A stretch of DNA of 64,000 nucleotides. Source: Aegilops tauschii subsp. strangulata. Its lineage: Eukaryota > Streptophyta > Magnoliopsida > Poales > Poaceae. A model generated the notes under the pieces. The model was not told the DNA's origin, searched no databases, and saw nothing but the letters and a program-made list of their open reading frames with translations. The stretch covers positions 142,859,207 through 142,923,206 of the forward strand of contig NC_053037.3 of assembly GCF_002575655.3 (NCBI RefSeq). Reading direction: 5' to 3'. Shown one piece after another: positions 43,304-55,359 of this stretch. Numbering within the stretch: position 1 is the first letter of the stretch; every line of letters begins with the position of its first letter. A program made the position numbers and the translations under genes.

Positions 43304-43616
43304 GGCTCCATACTATAGGCTGCTCCGACCACTGCAAGTAACGTGGTACTGCCGGCTCAACAGCATTCACTGCCCTCTTATGAAGCTTCTGATCCCGCTT
43401 ACACAAGTTAGTAGTGAGGACGTGGTACTGCCCACTATTTAATTGCTTCGGGTTGCTCTGATAACCAGACCATTGCTGCTGCTGATTCCCCTGATTATTC
43501 TGCTGGTTGTAACCACCTTGATTGCCTTGGCCGTGAAACCCGGAATTTAAGTCGCCGCCTCCATGACCCGGACCATGAGAGCCGGACCCTGAACCGTCGT
43601 TCGAGCCATGGTTATG

Positions 43617-45835
43617 CTAGAAAGACTCCCTGAAGTTTCTCATGATACTGCAATCCTTCCACAGATGGGTAGACGGCTTCTCCTCTGTTCCGTGCTTCGG
43701 ATATGGCTGATTCAGTATTGCTTCAAGGTCAAATTTTGTCCCTTGAGCCGGCCTCCCCTTACGACGCTGGTTATAATTCCATGCACTGGTGTTAGCCACA
43801 AAATCATCAGCTTTGTGCTTACCGTTGCTGCCCTGATTGGCAGGGTTGTACTGCTTCCCCTCATGCCGCTACTCTTCTTTCCCTTTCCCGATCTTTCATC
43901 CTCAGAGTCGGGGTCCTTGGTACTATCAGAGTCGGCATACTTGACAAGATCCGCCATGAGCTCCCCCATATCACTGCAATGACGTTTTAGCCGCCCAAGC
44001 TTCTGCTTGAGTGGAAGGAAACGGCATTTTTTCTCCAACATTAAAACCGCTGAGCCGACGTTGATGTTATTTGAAGCATGTATGATAGTCGAGACCCGGC
44101 GCACCCAGCTGGTCGTCGATTCACCCTCGGCTTGAACACAAGAAACCAAATCCATGATTGACATAGGCTGTTTGCACGTATCTTTGAAATTCTGGATAAA
44201 CCGGGCCTTCAGCTCTGCCCACTACCCAATGGAGTTGGCAGGTAGCCCCTTCAACCAAGTACGAGCCGTCTCTTCCAGCATCATGGTGAAATACTTAGCA
44301 TATGCAGCCTCACTAACATCCAGCATCTCCATAGCCATCTCATAACTCTCCACCCAAGCCTTAGGGGGCTGATATGCTGTGTAATTAGGCACCTTACGAG
44401 GGCCCTTAAAATCCTTGGGCAACCGCTCGTTTCGCAGAGCCGCTGTTAAACACGGCACACCCCAAGCTCTAGAAGTCACACATGCCTCCATTGAAGTTGT
44501 TGGGTAAACTGGCGCGTGCTGATGAGCCGCCAGCTCGGCCTCTCGGCGCGCTCTGCCCTAGTCTACCAAGTTCTGTGCATTGGCACCATTGCGCACCGGG
44601 TCATGCCCATGAGGTTGATTACGGCGCCGCTCAGTACTCGAAACTGTTGGCGGGTCAATGTGCCTACTATAGCTCCGGCTTGGACGAGGGGTCAAATGAA
44701 TCCAGTCACAACTATAAGAATAAGCCTGCTGCTGTACCAAAGCTGTTTGAAGAAGTTCCCTGGCCCTTCAGGTTTCAACCGCCGTCGGAGTCTCGCCCTC
44801 GACCGGCAGAGCTGCCAATCGCGTAGCTGCAGCAATCATATTGTCTAAAGGGTTGGAATAATGACCCGGCGGTGTTACCACATGCTGAGATGGGGTGTTA
44901 TTCATATGCGGAGAACCTGTCACGCGTGGCTGAACCGGCACTCCACCCCCTGGCACTTCAGTCATCTGGTTTATCATTGGCGGGTTACTGCCCCCCGCTC
45001 CGGGTGTGTTGAAGAGGTTCCTCGACTCATAAACCAAGGGCAGATGACTCCGGTATTTTCTCCTCAAGACTTCGTTTGAAGCGTTCTGATCCACGATGAG
45101 CCGGTATGAATCTGCTTGAGTCCGCTGTGCTTAGGCATTCAAAACGGCCCGCTCTGCAGTCATCCTAGCGTTTTCCGCCGCCAGCTCTACCTTGGCTTGC
45201 GCTATCTCATCACGTAGCTTAGCCACATCCACCTTATGATGTTCCTGGTTGTCCAAGGTTACCTCCACCCCCATCAGCGTTGCCAGATCCTCCAACAAAT
45301 CCGTTAAAACCTCAGCCGGCGGGCGTGCTGACCCACCAGCGCCTGCTGCCGTTACCGCCGCTGCATTAGAAGTCATAGCCGCCGCGGCTGTCGAACTAAG
45401 AACCGGCTGGGTGCCAGCCATGAAGATCGCCACCCTGTTCGGCGGCTCACGGGGGTCCGGAATACTGTTGCCATCGGAACAGCCCCCAAGCCATCCGTCT
45501 TGTAGTTGGTACATCGAGTTGGTCTCGCCCGTGGATGATTCACCATCAGAGTAGATGGCCGTCTCACCGCCAGACACAGAGCATTCCAATTCAGCCTCAT
45601 GGATGAATCCAACAAAGGTACGCTTCACGGCGGGTTGAACCCGGGCGGGTCGTGCACGCTGAGCCGTCTCGACGATGTCGATGCAGATGTCCGGTTCAGG
45701 GCTCGGTTCACCGATCTTGCCGATGAAGACGTGGATTCCGCCGAAGGGGACCCGGTACCCGTACTCAATTAAGCCGGCCTCGGGGCCCCAGCCTGCATCA
45801 TCGATGTAGAGCTTTCCGCGACGACTCTTGGTCAT
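43617..45835 (-). pseudogene. Gag of the Tat element, degenerate
   Basis: Likely start ATG 45835 (MTKSRRGKLY), the first in-frame ATG after the primer site; the open frame extends back into the LTR. Ala-rich and Glu/Lys-rich segments (KLRDEIAQAKVELAAENARM) come first. The gag core is at 44491-43870 (ARTWLKGLPANSI, LVSCVQAEGESTTSWVRR). In-frame stops at 45131-45133, 44768-44770, 44558-44560 and 44222-44224 and a frame change near 43800-43870 disable it. A basic Asn/Gln/Gly-rich linker (43600-43420) joins it to protease. Confidence 0.82.
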
Positions 45836-45903
45836 TCGGCCCACAGCGTATCCCTTGATCCCTTCAAAGCTGCCCTTCAAGAACTCAAAACCACCATGCA
45901 CAA

Positions 45904-45921
45904 GCCCCACGGTGGGCGCCA
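45904..45921 (-). other. Primer binding site of the Tat element
   Basis: On the minus strand TGGCGCCCACCGTGGGGC lies two bases inside the 5' LTR. TGGCGCC openings are typical of plant tRNA-derived primer sites. I cannot name the tRNA with certainty. Confidence 0.65.
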
Positions 45922-45923
45922 AC

Positions 45924-46461
45924 TGTCGTGGAATTGTCACGGCAGATGTCCTCGTGGAAGGACTTAATTGCGGAGCCATTGCGATGAGGTTAGCTTAAAG
46001 GGGTTAAAACGGGACAAAGGACACGAGGAAGTTTATACTGGATCGGCCCCTTGCGGTGAAGGTAAAAGCCTAATCCAGTTGGGGTGATATTGCTAGGGTT
46101 TTGATTACCAGGGAGCGAATACGCTTAGCCTGGCTTTCGATCAGTTGTTTCTTGCCCTAAGCCGCTGCCGGGTCGTCCCCTTATATACACGGGTTGACGC
46201 CCCATAGTTTACAGAGTCCGGGCCGGCTCATACAAACGTGCCCGGCTCGGTAACTTATCTTACATTCCTTACAACACAAGTCACATATACATGGCAGTTT
46301 ATACTCACGGGCCTTAAGCCGCCTTTGGCTTTTGGGCCTTTGAACGAGCCTATTACATGAACCGCCATCTTTAAGATATTCACGGGCTTGGTTTACAAAC
46401 CACCCTTGGGATAACCCGGCCCCTCCTGGGCGGGTCATATCGAATAGTCATATCCCCAACA
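45924..46461 (-). repeat. 5' LTR of the Tat element (right copy, 538 bp)
   Basis: Same length and ends as the left copy. The element-external flank is atggt, one base different from gtggt on the left. The interrupted word GGTGGTGG of the host element is recovered when the insertion is removed, as shown by the intact copy in the inverted relative at about 53350. Confidence 0.92.
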
Positions 46462-48338
46462 ATGGTGGTTTTATTTTATAGAAATTATTGATCTCTCACG
46501 CTTCACTTATATTATTTTGAGAGTCTTTTAGAACAACATGGTAATTTGCTTTGGCTATAAAATTAGTCCTAATATGATAGGCATCCAAGATGGGTATAAT
46601 AAAAACTTTCATATAGAGCGCATTAAATACTATGAGAAGTTTGATACTTGATAATTGTTTTGAGATATAAAGATGGTAATATTAGAGTCATGCTTGTTAA
46701 GTAATTGTTAAATTGAGAAATACTTGTGTTGGGGTTTGCAAGTTCCGTAGCATGCACGTATGGTAACCGTTGTGTGACATATTTGAAGCATGAGGTGTTC
46801 TTTGATTGCTTTCCTTATGAGTGGCGGTCGGGGACGAGCGATGGTCTTTTCCTACCAATCTATCCCCCTAGGAGCATGCGCGTGGTGCTTTGGGTTTGAT
46901 GACTTGTAGATTTTTTCAATAAGTATGTGAGTTCTTTATGACTAATGTTGAGTCCATGGATTATACGCACTCTCACCCTTCCATCATTGCTAGCCTCTTC
47001 GGTAACGTGCATTGCCCTTTCTCACCTCGAGAGTTGGTGCAAACTTCGCCAGTGCATCCAAACCCCGTGATATGATACGCTCTATCACACATAAGCCTCC
47101 TTATATATTCCTCAAAACAGCCACCATACCTACCTATTATGGAATTTCCATAGCCATTCCGAGATATATTGCCATGCAACTTTCCACCGTTCCGTTTATA
47201 ATGACACGCTTAATCATTGTCATATTTCCTTGCATGATCATGTAGTTGACATCGTATTTGTGGCAAGACCACCATTCATTTTTCATACATGTCACCCTTG
47301 ATTCATTGCATATCCCGGTACACCGCCGGAGGCATTCACATAGAGTCATATTTTGTTCTAAGTATTGAGTTGTAATTCATGAGTTGTAAGTAAATAAAAG
47401 TGTGATGATCATCATTATTAGAGCATTGTCCCAAGTGAGGAAAGGATGATGGAGACTATGATTCCCTCACAAGTCGGGATGGGACTCCGGACTAAAAAAA
47501 AGAGGCCATAAAAAAAGGCCCAAATAAAAAAATGAGAGAAAAAGAGAGAAGGGACAATGTTACTATCCTTTTACCACACTTGTGCTTCAAAGTAGCACCA
47601 TGATCTTCATGATAAAGAGTCTCTTATTTTGTCACTTTCATATACTAGTGGGAATTTTTCATTATAGAACTTGGCTTGTATATTCCAATGATGGGCTTCC
47701 TCAAAATGCCCTAGGTCTTTGTGAGCAAGCGAGTTTGATGCACACCCACTTAGTTTCTTTTGTTGAGCTTTCATACATTTATAGCTCTAGTGCATCCGTT
47801 GCATGGCAATCCCTACTCCTCGCATTGACATCAATTGATGGGCATCTCCATAGCCCGTTGATTAGTCGCGTCGATGTGAGACTTTCTCCTTTTTTGTCTT
47901 CTCCACACAACCTCCATCGTCATATTCTATTCCACCCATAGTGCTATGTCAATGGCTCGCGCTCATATATTGCGTGAAAGTTGAAAAAGTTTGAGAATAC
48001 TAAAGTATGAAACCATTGCTTGGCTTCTCATCGGGGTTGTGCATGATGAGAGCATTTTGTGTGAGAAAATGAAGCATGGCCAAACTATATGATTTTGTAG
48101 GGATGACCTTTCTTTGGCTATGTTATTTTGAGAAGACATAATTTATTGGTTAGTATTCTTGAAGTATTATTATTTTTATGTCAATATTAAATTTTTGTCT
48201 TCAATCTTTCGGATCTAAACATTCATGCCACAATAAATAAAATTACATTGAAATTATGTTAGGTAGCATTCCACATCAAAAATTCTGTTTTTATCATTTA
48301 CCTACTCGAGGACGAGCAGGAATTAAGCTTGGGGATGC
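46462..48338 (+). other. 3' non-coding region of the Athila-like element, right half, with polypurine tract
   Basis: AT-rich, no credible ORF. The end TTAAGCTTGGGGATGC (48323-48338) is the polypurine tract immediately before the 3' LTR. Collinear in reverse with 51555-53350. Confidence 0.75.
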
Positions 48339-49900
48339 TGATACGTCTCCAACGTATCTATAATTTTTTATTGTTCCATGCTATTATATTATCTGTTTTG
48401 GATGTTTAATGGGCTTTAATATGCTCTTTATATTATTTTTGGGACTAACCTATTAACCGGAGGCCCAGTGCCAGTTGTTGTTTTTGCCTATTTCAGTGTT
48501 TTGAAGAAAAGGAATATCAAATGGAATCAAAATGGAACGAAACCTTCGCGAGGATCTTTCTTGGAACAAACGCAATCCAGGAGACTTGGAGTGGAAGTCA
48601 GAGATGCAACGAGCCACGAGGCAGGAGGGCGCGCGCCCCACCCTCGTGGGCCCCTCGTAGCTCCACCGACCTACTTCTTTCACCTATATATACTCTTATA
48701 CCCTGAAAACATCCAGGAGAGCCACGAAACCACTTTTCCACCGCCGCAACCTTCTGTACCCGTGAGTTCCCATCTTGGGGCCTCTTTCGGTGATCTGCCG
48801 GAGGGGGATTCAATCATGGTGGGCTTCTACATCAACACCATAGCCTCTCCAATGATGTGTGAGTGGTTTACCAAAGACCTTTGGGTCCAAGTTATTAGCT
48901 AGATGGCTTCTTGTCTCTCTTTGGTTCTCAATACAAAGTTCTCCTCGATGTTCTTGGAGATCTATTCGATGTAATACTTTTTGCGGTGTGTTTGCCGAGA
49001 TCCGATGAATTGTGGGTTTATGGTCAAGATTATCTATGAACAATATTTGATTCTTCTCTGAATTCTTATATGCATGATTTGATATCTTTGCAAGTCTCTT
49101 CGAATTATCGGTTTAGTTTGGCCTACTAGATTGATCTTTCTTGCAATGGGAGAAGTGCTTAGCTTTGGGTTCAATCTTGCGGTGTCCTTTCCCAGTGACA
49201 GTAGGGGCAGCAAGGCACGCATTGTATTGTTGCCATCGAGGATAAAAAGATGGGGTTTATATCATATTGCTTGAGTTTATCCCTCTACATCATGTCATCT
49301 TGCCTAATGCGTTGCTCTGTTCTTATGAACTTAATACTCTAGATGCATGCGGGATAGCGGTCGATGTGTGGAGTAATAGTAGTAGATGCAAAATCGTTTC
49401 GGTCTACTTGACACGGACGTGATGCCTATGTTCATGATCATGCCTAGATATTCTCATAACTATGCCCTTTTCTATCATTTGCTCGGCAGTAATTTGTTCA
49501 CCCACCGTAATATATGCTATCATGAGAGAAGCCACTAGTGAAACCTATGGCCCCCGGGTCTATTTTACATCATATAAGTTTCCGATCTATAATTCTCGTT
49601 TACTATCTATTTATTTTGCAATCTTTATTTTCCAATCTATACAACAAAAATACCAAAAATATTTATTTTATTATCTTTATCATATCTCACTTTTGCAAGT
49701 GGTCGTGAAGGGATTGACAACCCCTTTATCGCGTTGGTTGCAAGGTTCTTGATTGTTTGTGCAGGTACTAGGCAATTTGCGTGTAGTCTCCTACTGGATT
49801 GATACCTTGGTTCTCAAAAACTGAGGGAAATACTTACGCTACCTTGCTGCATCACCCTTTTCTTTTCAGGGGAAAACCAACGCATGCTCAAGAGGTAGCA
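48339..49900 (+). repeat. 3' LTR of the Athila-like element (1562 bp)
   Basis: TGATACGTCTCC...AAGAGGTAGCA, followed by the TSD cccac. Intact terminal CA, unlike the 5' LTR. Confidence 0.92.
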
Positions 49901-49989
49901 CCCACATGTCATTCTCATGAAAGTAGAGCAGCGGTGGGACTGAGAGGGGTGAGGCACAGGTCGGCGGACGAGACTTGCCTCCTCCCCGC
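49901..49989. other. Host sequence between the two inverted Athila-like elements
   Basis: 89 bp left over from the pre-insertion site. ACATGTCATTCTC, GAGAGGGGTGAGGC and GGTCGGCGGAC match the tandem repeats at 58451-58754. It ends cccgc, the left flank of the next element. Confidence 0.75.
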
Positions 49990-51554
49990 TGCTACCTCTT
50001 GAGCACTGCGTTGGTTTTCCCTTGAAGAGGAAAGGGTGATGCAGTAAAGTAGCGTAAGTATTTCCCTTAGTTTTTGAGAACCAAGGTATCAATCCAGTAG
50101 GAGACCACGCTCAAGTCCCACGCACCTACACAAACAAAAAAGAACCTTGCAACCAACGCGATAAAGGGGTTGTCAAGCCCTTCACGGCCACTTGCAAAAG
50201 TGAGATCTGATAGAGATGATAAGATAATATTTTTGGTATTTTTATGATAAAGACTAAAAGTAAAGGAAGCAAAATAAACGGTAACAGAAATAACTTGTTG
50301 ACGGGAGATTAATATGATGGAGAATAGACCCGGGGGCCATAGGTTTCACTAGTGGCTTCTCTCAAGATAGCATAAGTATTACGGTGGGTAAACAAATTAC
50401 TGTCGAACAATTGATAGAATTGAGCATAGTTATGATAATATCTGGGTATGATCATGTATATAGGCATCACGTCCGCGACAAGTAGACCGACTCCTGCCTG
50501 CATCTACTACTATTACTCCGCACATCGACCGCTATCCAGCATGCATCTAGAATATTAAGTTCATAAGAACGGAGTAACACTTTAAGCAAGATGACATGAT
50601 GTAGAGGGATAAACTCATGCAATATGGTATAAACCCCATCTTTTTATCCTCGATGGCAACAATATAATATGTGTCGTTTCCCCTTCTGTCACTGGGATCG
50701 AGCACCGCAAGATTGAACCCAAAGCTAAGCACTTCTCCCATTGCAAGAAAGATCAATCTAGTAGGCCAAACCAAACTGACAATTCAAAGTGACTTGCAAA
50801 GATAACCAATCATACATAAAAGAATTCAGAGGAGATTCAAATATTGTTCATAGATAATCTTGATCATAAACCCACAATTCATCGGATCTCGACAAACACA
50901 CCGCAAAAGAAGATTACATCGAATAGATCTCCAAGAGAATCGATAAGAACTTTGTATTGGGATCCAAAGAGAGTGCCATCTAGCTAATAACTATGGACCT
51001 GAAGGTCTGAGGTAAACTACTCACACATCATCGGAGAGGCTAGGGTGTTGATGTACAAGCCCTCCGTGATCAATGCCCCCTCCGGCGGAGCACCGGAAAA
51101 GGCCCCAAGACGGGATCTCACGGGTACAGAAGGTTGCGGCGGTGGAAATAGGGTTTTTGCTCCGTATCTGATGTTTTCAGGGTACGTAGGTATATATAGG
51201 AGGAAGAAGTAGGTCGATGGAGCTACGAGGGGCCCACGAGGGTGGAGGGCGCGCCTAACCCTACCTCGTGGCTTCCTCGTTGATTGCTTGACGTCCACTC
51301 CAAGTCCTCTGGATCACCTTCGTTCAGAAAATCATGTTCCCGAAGGTTTCATTCCGTTTGGACTCCGTTTGATATTCCTTTCCTTCGAAACACTGAAATA
51401 GGCAAAAAAAATAGCAATTTGGGCTGGGCCTTCGGTTAATAGGTTGGTCCCAAAAATAATATAAAAGTGTATAATAAAGCCCATTAAACGTCCAAAACAG
51501 AATATATAATAGCATGGAACAATCAAAAATTATAGATACGTTGGAGACGTATCA
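49990..51554 (-). repeat. 3' LTR of the inverted Athila-like element (1565 bp)
   Basis: TGCTACCTCTTGAGC at its left and GGAGACGTATCA at its right on the plus strand. It is followed by AGCATCCCCAAGCTTAA, the polypurine tract read on the other strand. Confidence 0.92.
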
Positions 51555-54354
51555 AGCATCCCCAAGCTTAATTCCTGCTCGTCCTCGAGTAGGTAAATGA
51601 TAAAAACAGAATTTTTGTTGTGGAATGCTACTTAGCATAATTTTCAATGTAATTCTCTTAACTATGGCATGAATATTCAGATCCGAAAGATTCAAGATAA
51701 AAGTTTAATATTGAAATAAAAATAATAATACTTCAAGCATACTAACAAAGCAATCATGTCTTCTCAAAATAACATGGCCAAAGAAAGTTATCCCTACAAA
51801 ATCATATAGTCTGGCTATGCTCTATCTTCATCACACAAAGTATTTTATCATGCACAACCCCGATGACAAACCAAGCAATTGTTTCATACTTTTGATGTTC
51901 TCAAACTTTTTCAATCTTCACGCAATACATGAGCGTGAGCCATGGACATAGCACTGTATGTGGAATAGAATGGTGGTTGTGGAGAAAAGAAGAAGATAGT
52001 CTCACATCAACTAGGCGTATCAATGGGCTATGGAGATGCCCATCAATAGATATCAATGTGAGTGAGTAGGGATTGCCATGCAACGTATGCACTAGAGCTA
52101 TAAGTGTATGAAAGCTCAACAAAAGAAACTAAGTGGGTGTGCATCCAACTCGCTTGCTCACGAAGACCTAGGGCATTTTGAGGAAGCCCATCTTTGGAAT
52201 ATACAAGCCAAGTTCTATAATGTAAAAGTCCCACTAGTATATGAAAGTGACAACATAGGAGACTCTCTATCATGAAGATCATGGTGCTACTTTGAAGCAC
52301 AAGTGTGGTAAAAGGATAGTAACATTGTCCCTTCTCTCTTTTCTCTTTTTTTATTTGGGCCTTTTCTCTTTTTTTGGCCTCTTTTTTCGTCCGGAGTCTC
52401 ATCCCGACTTGTGGGGGAATCATAGTCTCCATCATCCTTTCCTCACTGGGACAATGCTCTAATAATGATGATCATCACACTTTTATTTACTTACAACTCA
52501 AGAATTACAACTCAATACTTAGAACAAATATATGACTCTATGTGAATGCCTCCGGCGGAGTACCGGGATATGCAATGAATCAAGAGTGACATGTATGAAA
52601 ATTATGAACGGTGGCTTTGCCACAAATACGATGTCAACTACATGATCATGCAAAGCAATATGACAATGATGGAACGTGTCATAGTAAACGGAATGGTGGT
52701 AAGTTGCATGGCAATATATCTCGGAATGGCTATGGAAATGCCATAATAGGTAGGTAGGTGGCTGTTTTGAGGAAGGTAATGGTGGGTGTATGGTACCGGC
52801 GAAAGTTGCGCGATACTAGAGAGGCTAGCAATTGTGGAAGGGAGAAAGTGTGTATAATCCACGGAATCAACATTAGTCATAAAGAACTCACATACTTATT
52901 GCAAAAATCTATTAGTTATTGAAACAAAGTACTACGCGCATGCTCCTAGGGGGATAGATTGGTAGGAAAAGACCATCGCTCGTCCCCGAGCGCCACTCAT
53001 AAGGAAGACAATCAATAAATAAATCATGCTCCGACTTCATCACATAACAGTTCACCATACGTGCATGATACGGGAATCAAAAACTTTAACACAAGTATTT
53101 CTCAAATTCACAACTACTCAACTAGCATGACTCTAATATCACCATCTTCATATCTCAAAACAATTATCAAGTATCAAACTTCTCCTAGTATTCAACGCAC
53201 TTATAAGAAAGTTTTTGCTAATCTTGGATGCCTATCATATTAGGACTAATTTCACTATTTAAGCAAATTACCATGCTATTTTGTAGGACTCTCAAAATAA
53301 TATAAGTGAAGCATGAGAGAAAAATAATTTCTATAAAATAAAGCCACCACCTTGCTCTAAAAGATATAAGTGAAGCACTAGAGCAAAAACTATATAGCTC
53401 AAAAGATATAAGTGAAGCACATAGAGTATTCTAACAAATTCCGAATCATGTGTGTCTCTCTCAAAAGGTGTGTACAGCAAGGATTATTTTGGTAAACTAA
53501 AAAGCAAAGACTCAAATCATACAAGACGCTCCAAGAAAAACACATATCATGTGGTAAATAAAAATATAGCTCCAAGTAAAGTTACCGATAGACGAAGACG
53601 AAAGAGGGGATGCCTTCCGGGGCATCCCCAAGCTTAGGATTTTGGTTGTCCTTGAATTTTACCTTGGGGTGCCTTGGGCATCCCCAAGCTTAGGCTCTTG
53701 CCAATCCTTGTTCCATAATCCATCAAATCTTTACCCAAAACTTGAAAACTTCACAACACAAAACTTAATAGAAAATCTCGTGAGCTCCGTTAGCGAAAGA
53801 AAACAAAACATCACTTCAAGGTACTGTAATGAACTCATTCTTTATTTATATTGGTGTTAAACCTACTGTATTCCAACTTCTCTATGGTTTATAAACTCTT
53901 TTACTAGCCATAGATTCATCAAAATAAGCAAACAACACACGAAAAACAGAATCTGTCAAAAACAGAACAGTCTGTAGTAATCTGTATCTAACGCAAACTT
54001 CTGGAACTCAGAAAAATATACCAAACTAGGAAGACCTAGAGACTTTGTTTATTGATCTACTGCAATTGGAATCAGTATTTTATCACTTTCTGGTGATTTT
54101 AAACAATTGTTTTCGTGAACAGAAAGTTTCTGGAATTTTCGGCAAGATCAAATAACTATCATCCAAGAAGATCCTATAGGTTTCACTTGGCACAAACACT
54201 AATTAAAACATAAAAACACATCTAACCAGAGGCTAGATCAAAGATTTATTGCTAAACAGGAGCAAAAAGCAAAAAAACTAAAATAAAATTCGGTTGCCTC
54301 CCAACAAGCGCTATCGTTTAACGCCCCTAGCTAGGCATAAAGGCAAGGATAGAT
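51555..54354 (-). other. 3' non-coding region of the inverted Athila-like element
   Basis: 2.8 kb without a supported gene. GCATCCCCAAGCTTA, the polypurine-tract word, occurs at the LTR edge (51555-51570) and again at 53622-53637 and 53678-53693. Collinear with the corresponding region of the first element except that it lacks the Tat insertion. Confidence 0.75.
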
Positions 54355-55170
54355 CTAGGTATTGTCATCTTTGGTAGGTAATTCTTCAATAAAACACCTA
54401 CAACCCTTAGGAATTTCTTTCCTCTTATTAATGATCAAATTCTTAGGCAAGAAATCAAGAAATTCATTTGTAGCAAACGGTTCCTTAACGATAGCAAAAA
54501 AATTGGGATGAACACTTATTGATTTGAGATCCGCATTTTCCTTACTAGAAGATTCACCCTTATTTTTAGGAACATAGATAAGCTTGGCAATTTTGGTAGG
54601 AGGGTTAGGAGTATTTTTTACGGAAGAAAAAGCGGACCGTAAGTTGGTAATAATACCCTCAAGCTTATCGATTCTAGTGGAATCTTGATCTATTCTTTCA
54701 TTAACTATGGGTTCCTTTTCTCTGAAATTTTTCAAAGTAACTCCTACCTTGCATCCATATTGGGTAATTTGATTGTGGATCTTTTTATCCAAATTCTCAA
54801 TCAATTCCGTAGTAGCAACTTTATTTTCAATAATTTCAAGCCTTTGCATCACATGTTCCAACGTTAACATAGTTCCATTAACCAAAAGAGGTGGTAAGCC
54901 AAACAAATCTATCATAGCATTATAAGAATCAAAAATATGGCTACCCAATAAATTCCCTCCGGTAATGGTATCAAGAATATATCTATACCAAGGAGTGGCA
55001 CCTACATAAAAATTGCGAAGAATAATGGAAGTAGATTGCTTCCTGGTAGATCTATTTTGAGCATTGCAAATTCTATACCAAGCATCTTTTAGATTTTATC
55101 CCTTCCTTTGTTTAAAATTAAGAACTTCATTCTCGGGAGACAATGGAGTAGATAAGGGACTAGCCATAAC
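54355..55170 (-). pseudogene. Gag-like ORF of the inverted Athila-like element, one early stop
   Basis: ATG at 55170 (MASPLSTPLSPEN) to stop at 54355-54357, 272 codons, interrupted only by TAA at codon 24 (55099-55101). Parts: NLKDAWYRICNAQN, an aromatic middle (FYVGATPWYRYILD), GSHIFDSYNAMIDLFG, a possible coiled coil (LEHVMQRLEIIENK; LRSAFSSVKN), and a C terminus ending PTKDDNT. The last residues are the same as the end of the gag-protease frame of the first element (HTKDDNT), and the non-coding flanks are alike, but the coding body and protease are different or missing. A chimeric or internally deleted non-autonomous derivative fits this. Confidence 0.75.
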
Positions 55171-55330
55171 GATGAGGCAAGCAAGAAGAAGGAGCGAACG
55201 GAAAAGAGGGCGAATAAAACGGCAAGGGTGAAGTGGGGGAGAGGAAAACGAGAGGCAAATGGCACATAATGTAATGCAAGGGATAATAGTTTGTGATGGG
55301 TACTTGGTGTGTCTTGACTTGTGCGTAGAC

Positions 55331-55348
55331 TCCCCGGCAACGGCGCCA
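55331..55348 (-). other. Primer binding site, exact tRNA-Asp type
   Basis: On the minus strand TGGCGCCGTTGCCGGGGA lies 11 bases inside the 5' LTR. It is complementary to the 3' end of plant tRNA-Asp and unmutated here. Confidence 0.85.
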
Positions 55349-55359
55349 GAAATCCTTCT

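Larger units (their letters stand above)
33058..46461 (-). mobile_element. Complete Tat-lineage Ty3/Gypsy element (minus strand) with antisense spliced gene
   Basis: LTRs of 538 bp each (33058-33595 and 45924-46461), TGTCGTGG...CCCCAACA on the plus strand, flanked by gtggt and atggt (a TSD with one change). On the minus strand the order is 5' LTR (right), primer site, gag, protease, RT, RNase H, a second RNase H, integrase, then an oppositely oriented gene, a purine tract and 3' LTR (left). A second RNase H of archaeal type plus an antisense gene before the 3' LTR place it in the Tat lineage. By eye the LTRs differ at about 25-30 of 538 sites, so it is older than the Tekay insertion. It lies in the 3' region of the Athila-like element. 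Confidence 0.92.
28199..49900 (+). mobile_element. Athila-like non-autonomous LTR retrotransposon (Sabrina/WHAM-like), hosting a nested Tat element
   Basis: LTRs 28199-29753 and 48339-49900; perfect TSD cccac at 28194-28198 and 49901-49905. Primer site, gag and protease are present, but reverse transcriptase, RNase H and integrase are absent: after the protease frame ends at 32047 only non-coding DNA follows to the 3' LTR, so it depended on helper enzymes. Without the nested element (33058-46461 plus 5-bp duplication) it is about 8.3 kb. The LTR start TGATGCGTCTCCAACGTATC (TGATACG in the 3' copy) is one I remember from the abundant wheat Sabrina and WHAM families; I cannot choose between them. 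Confidence 0.88.
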
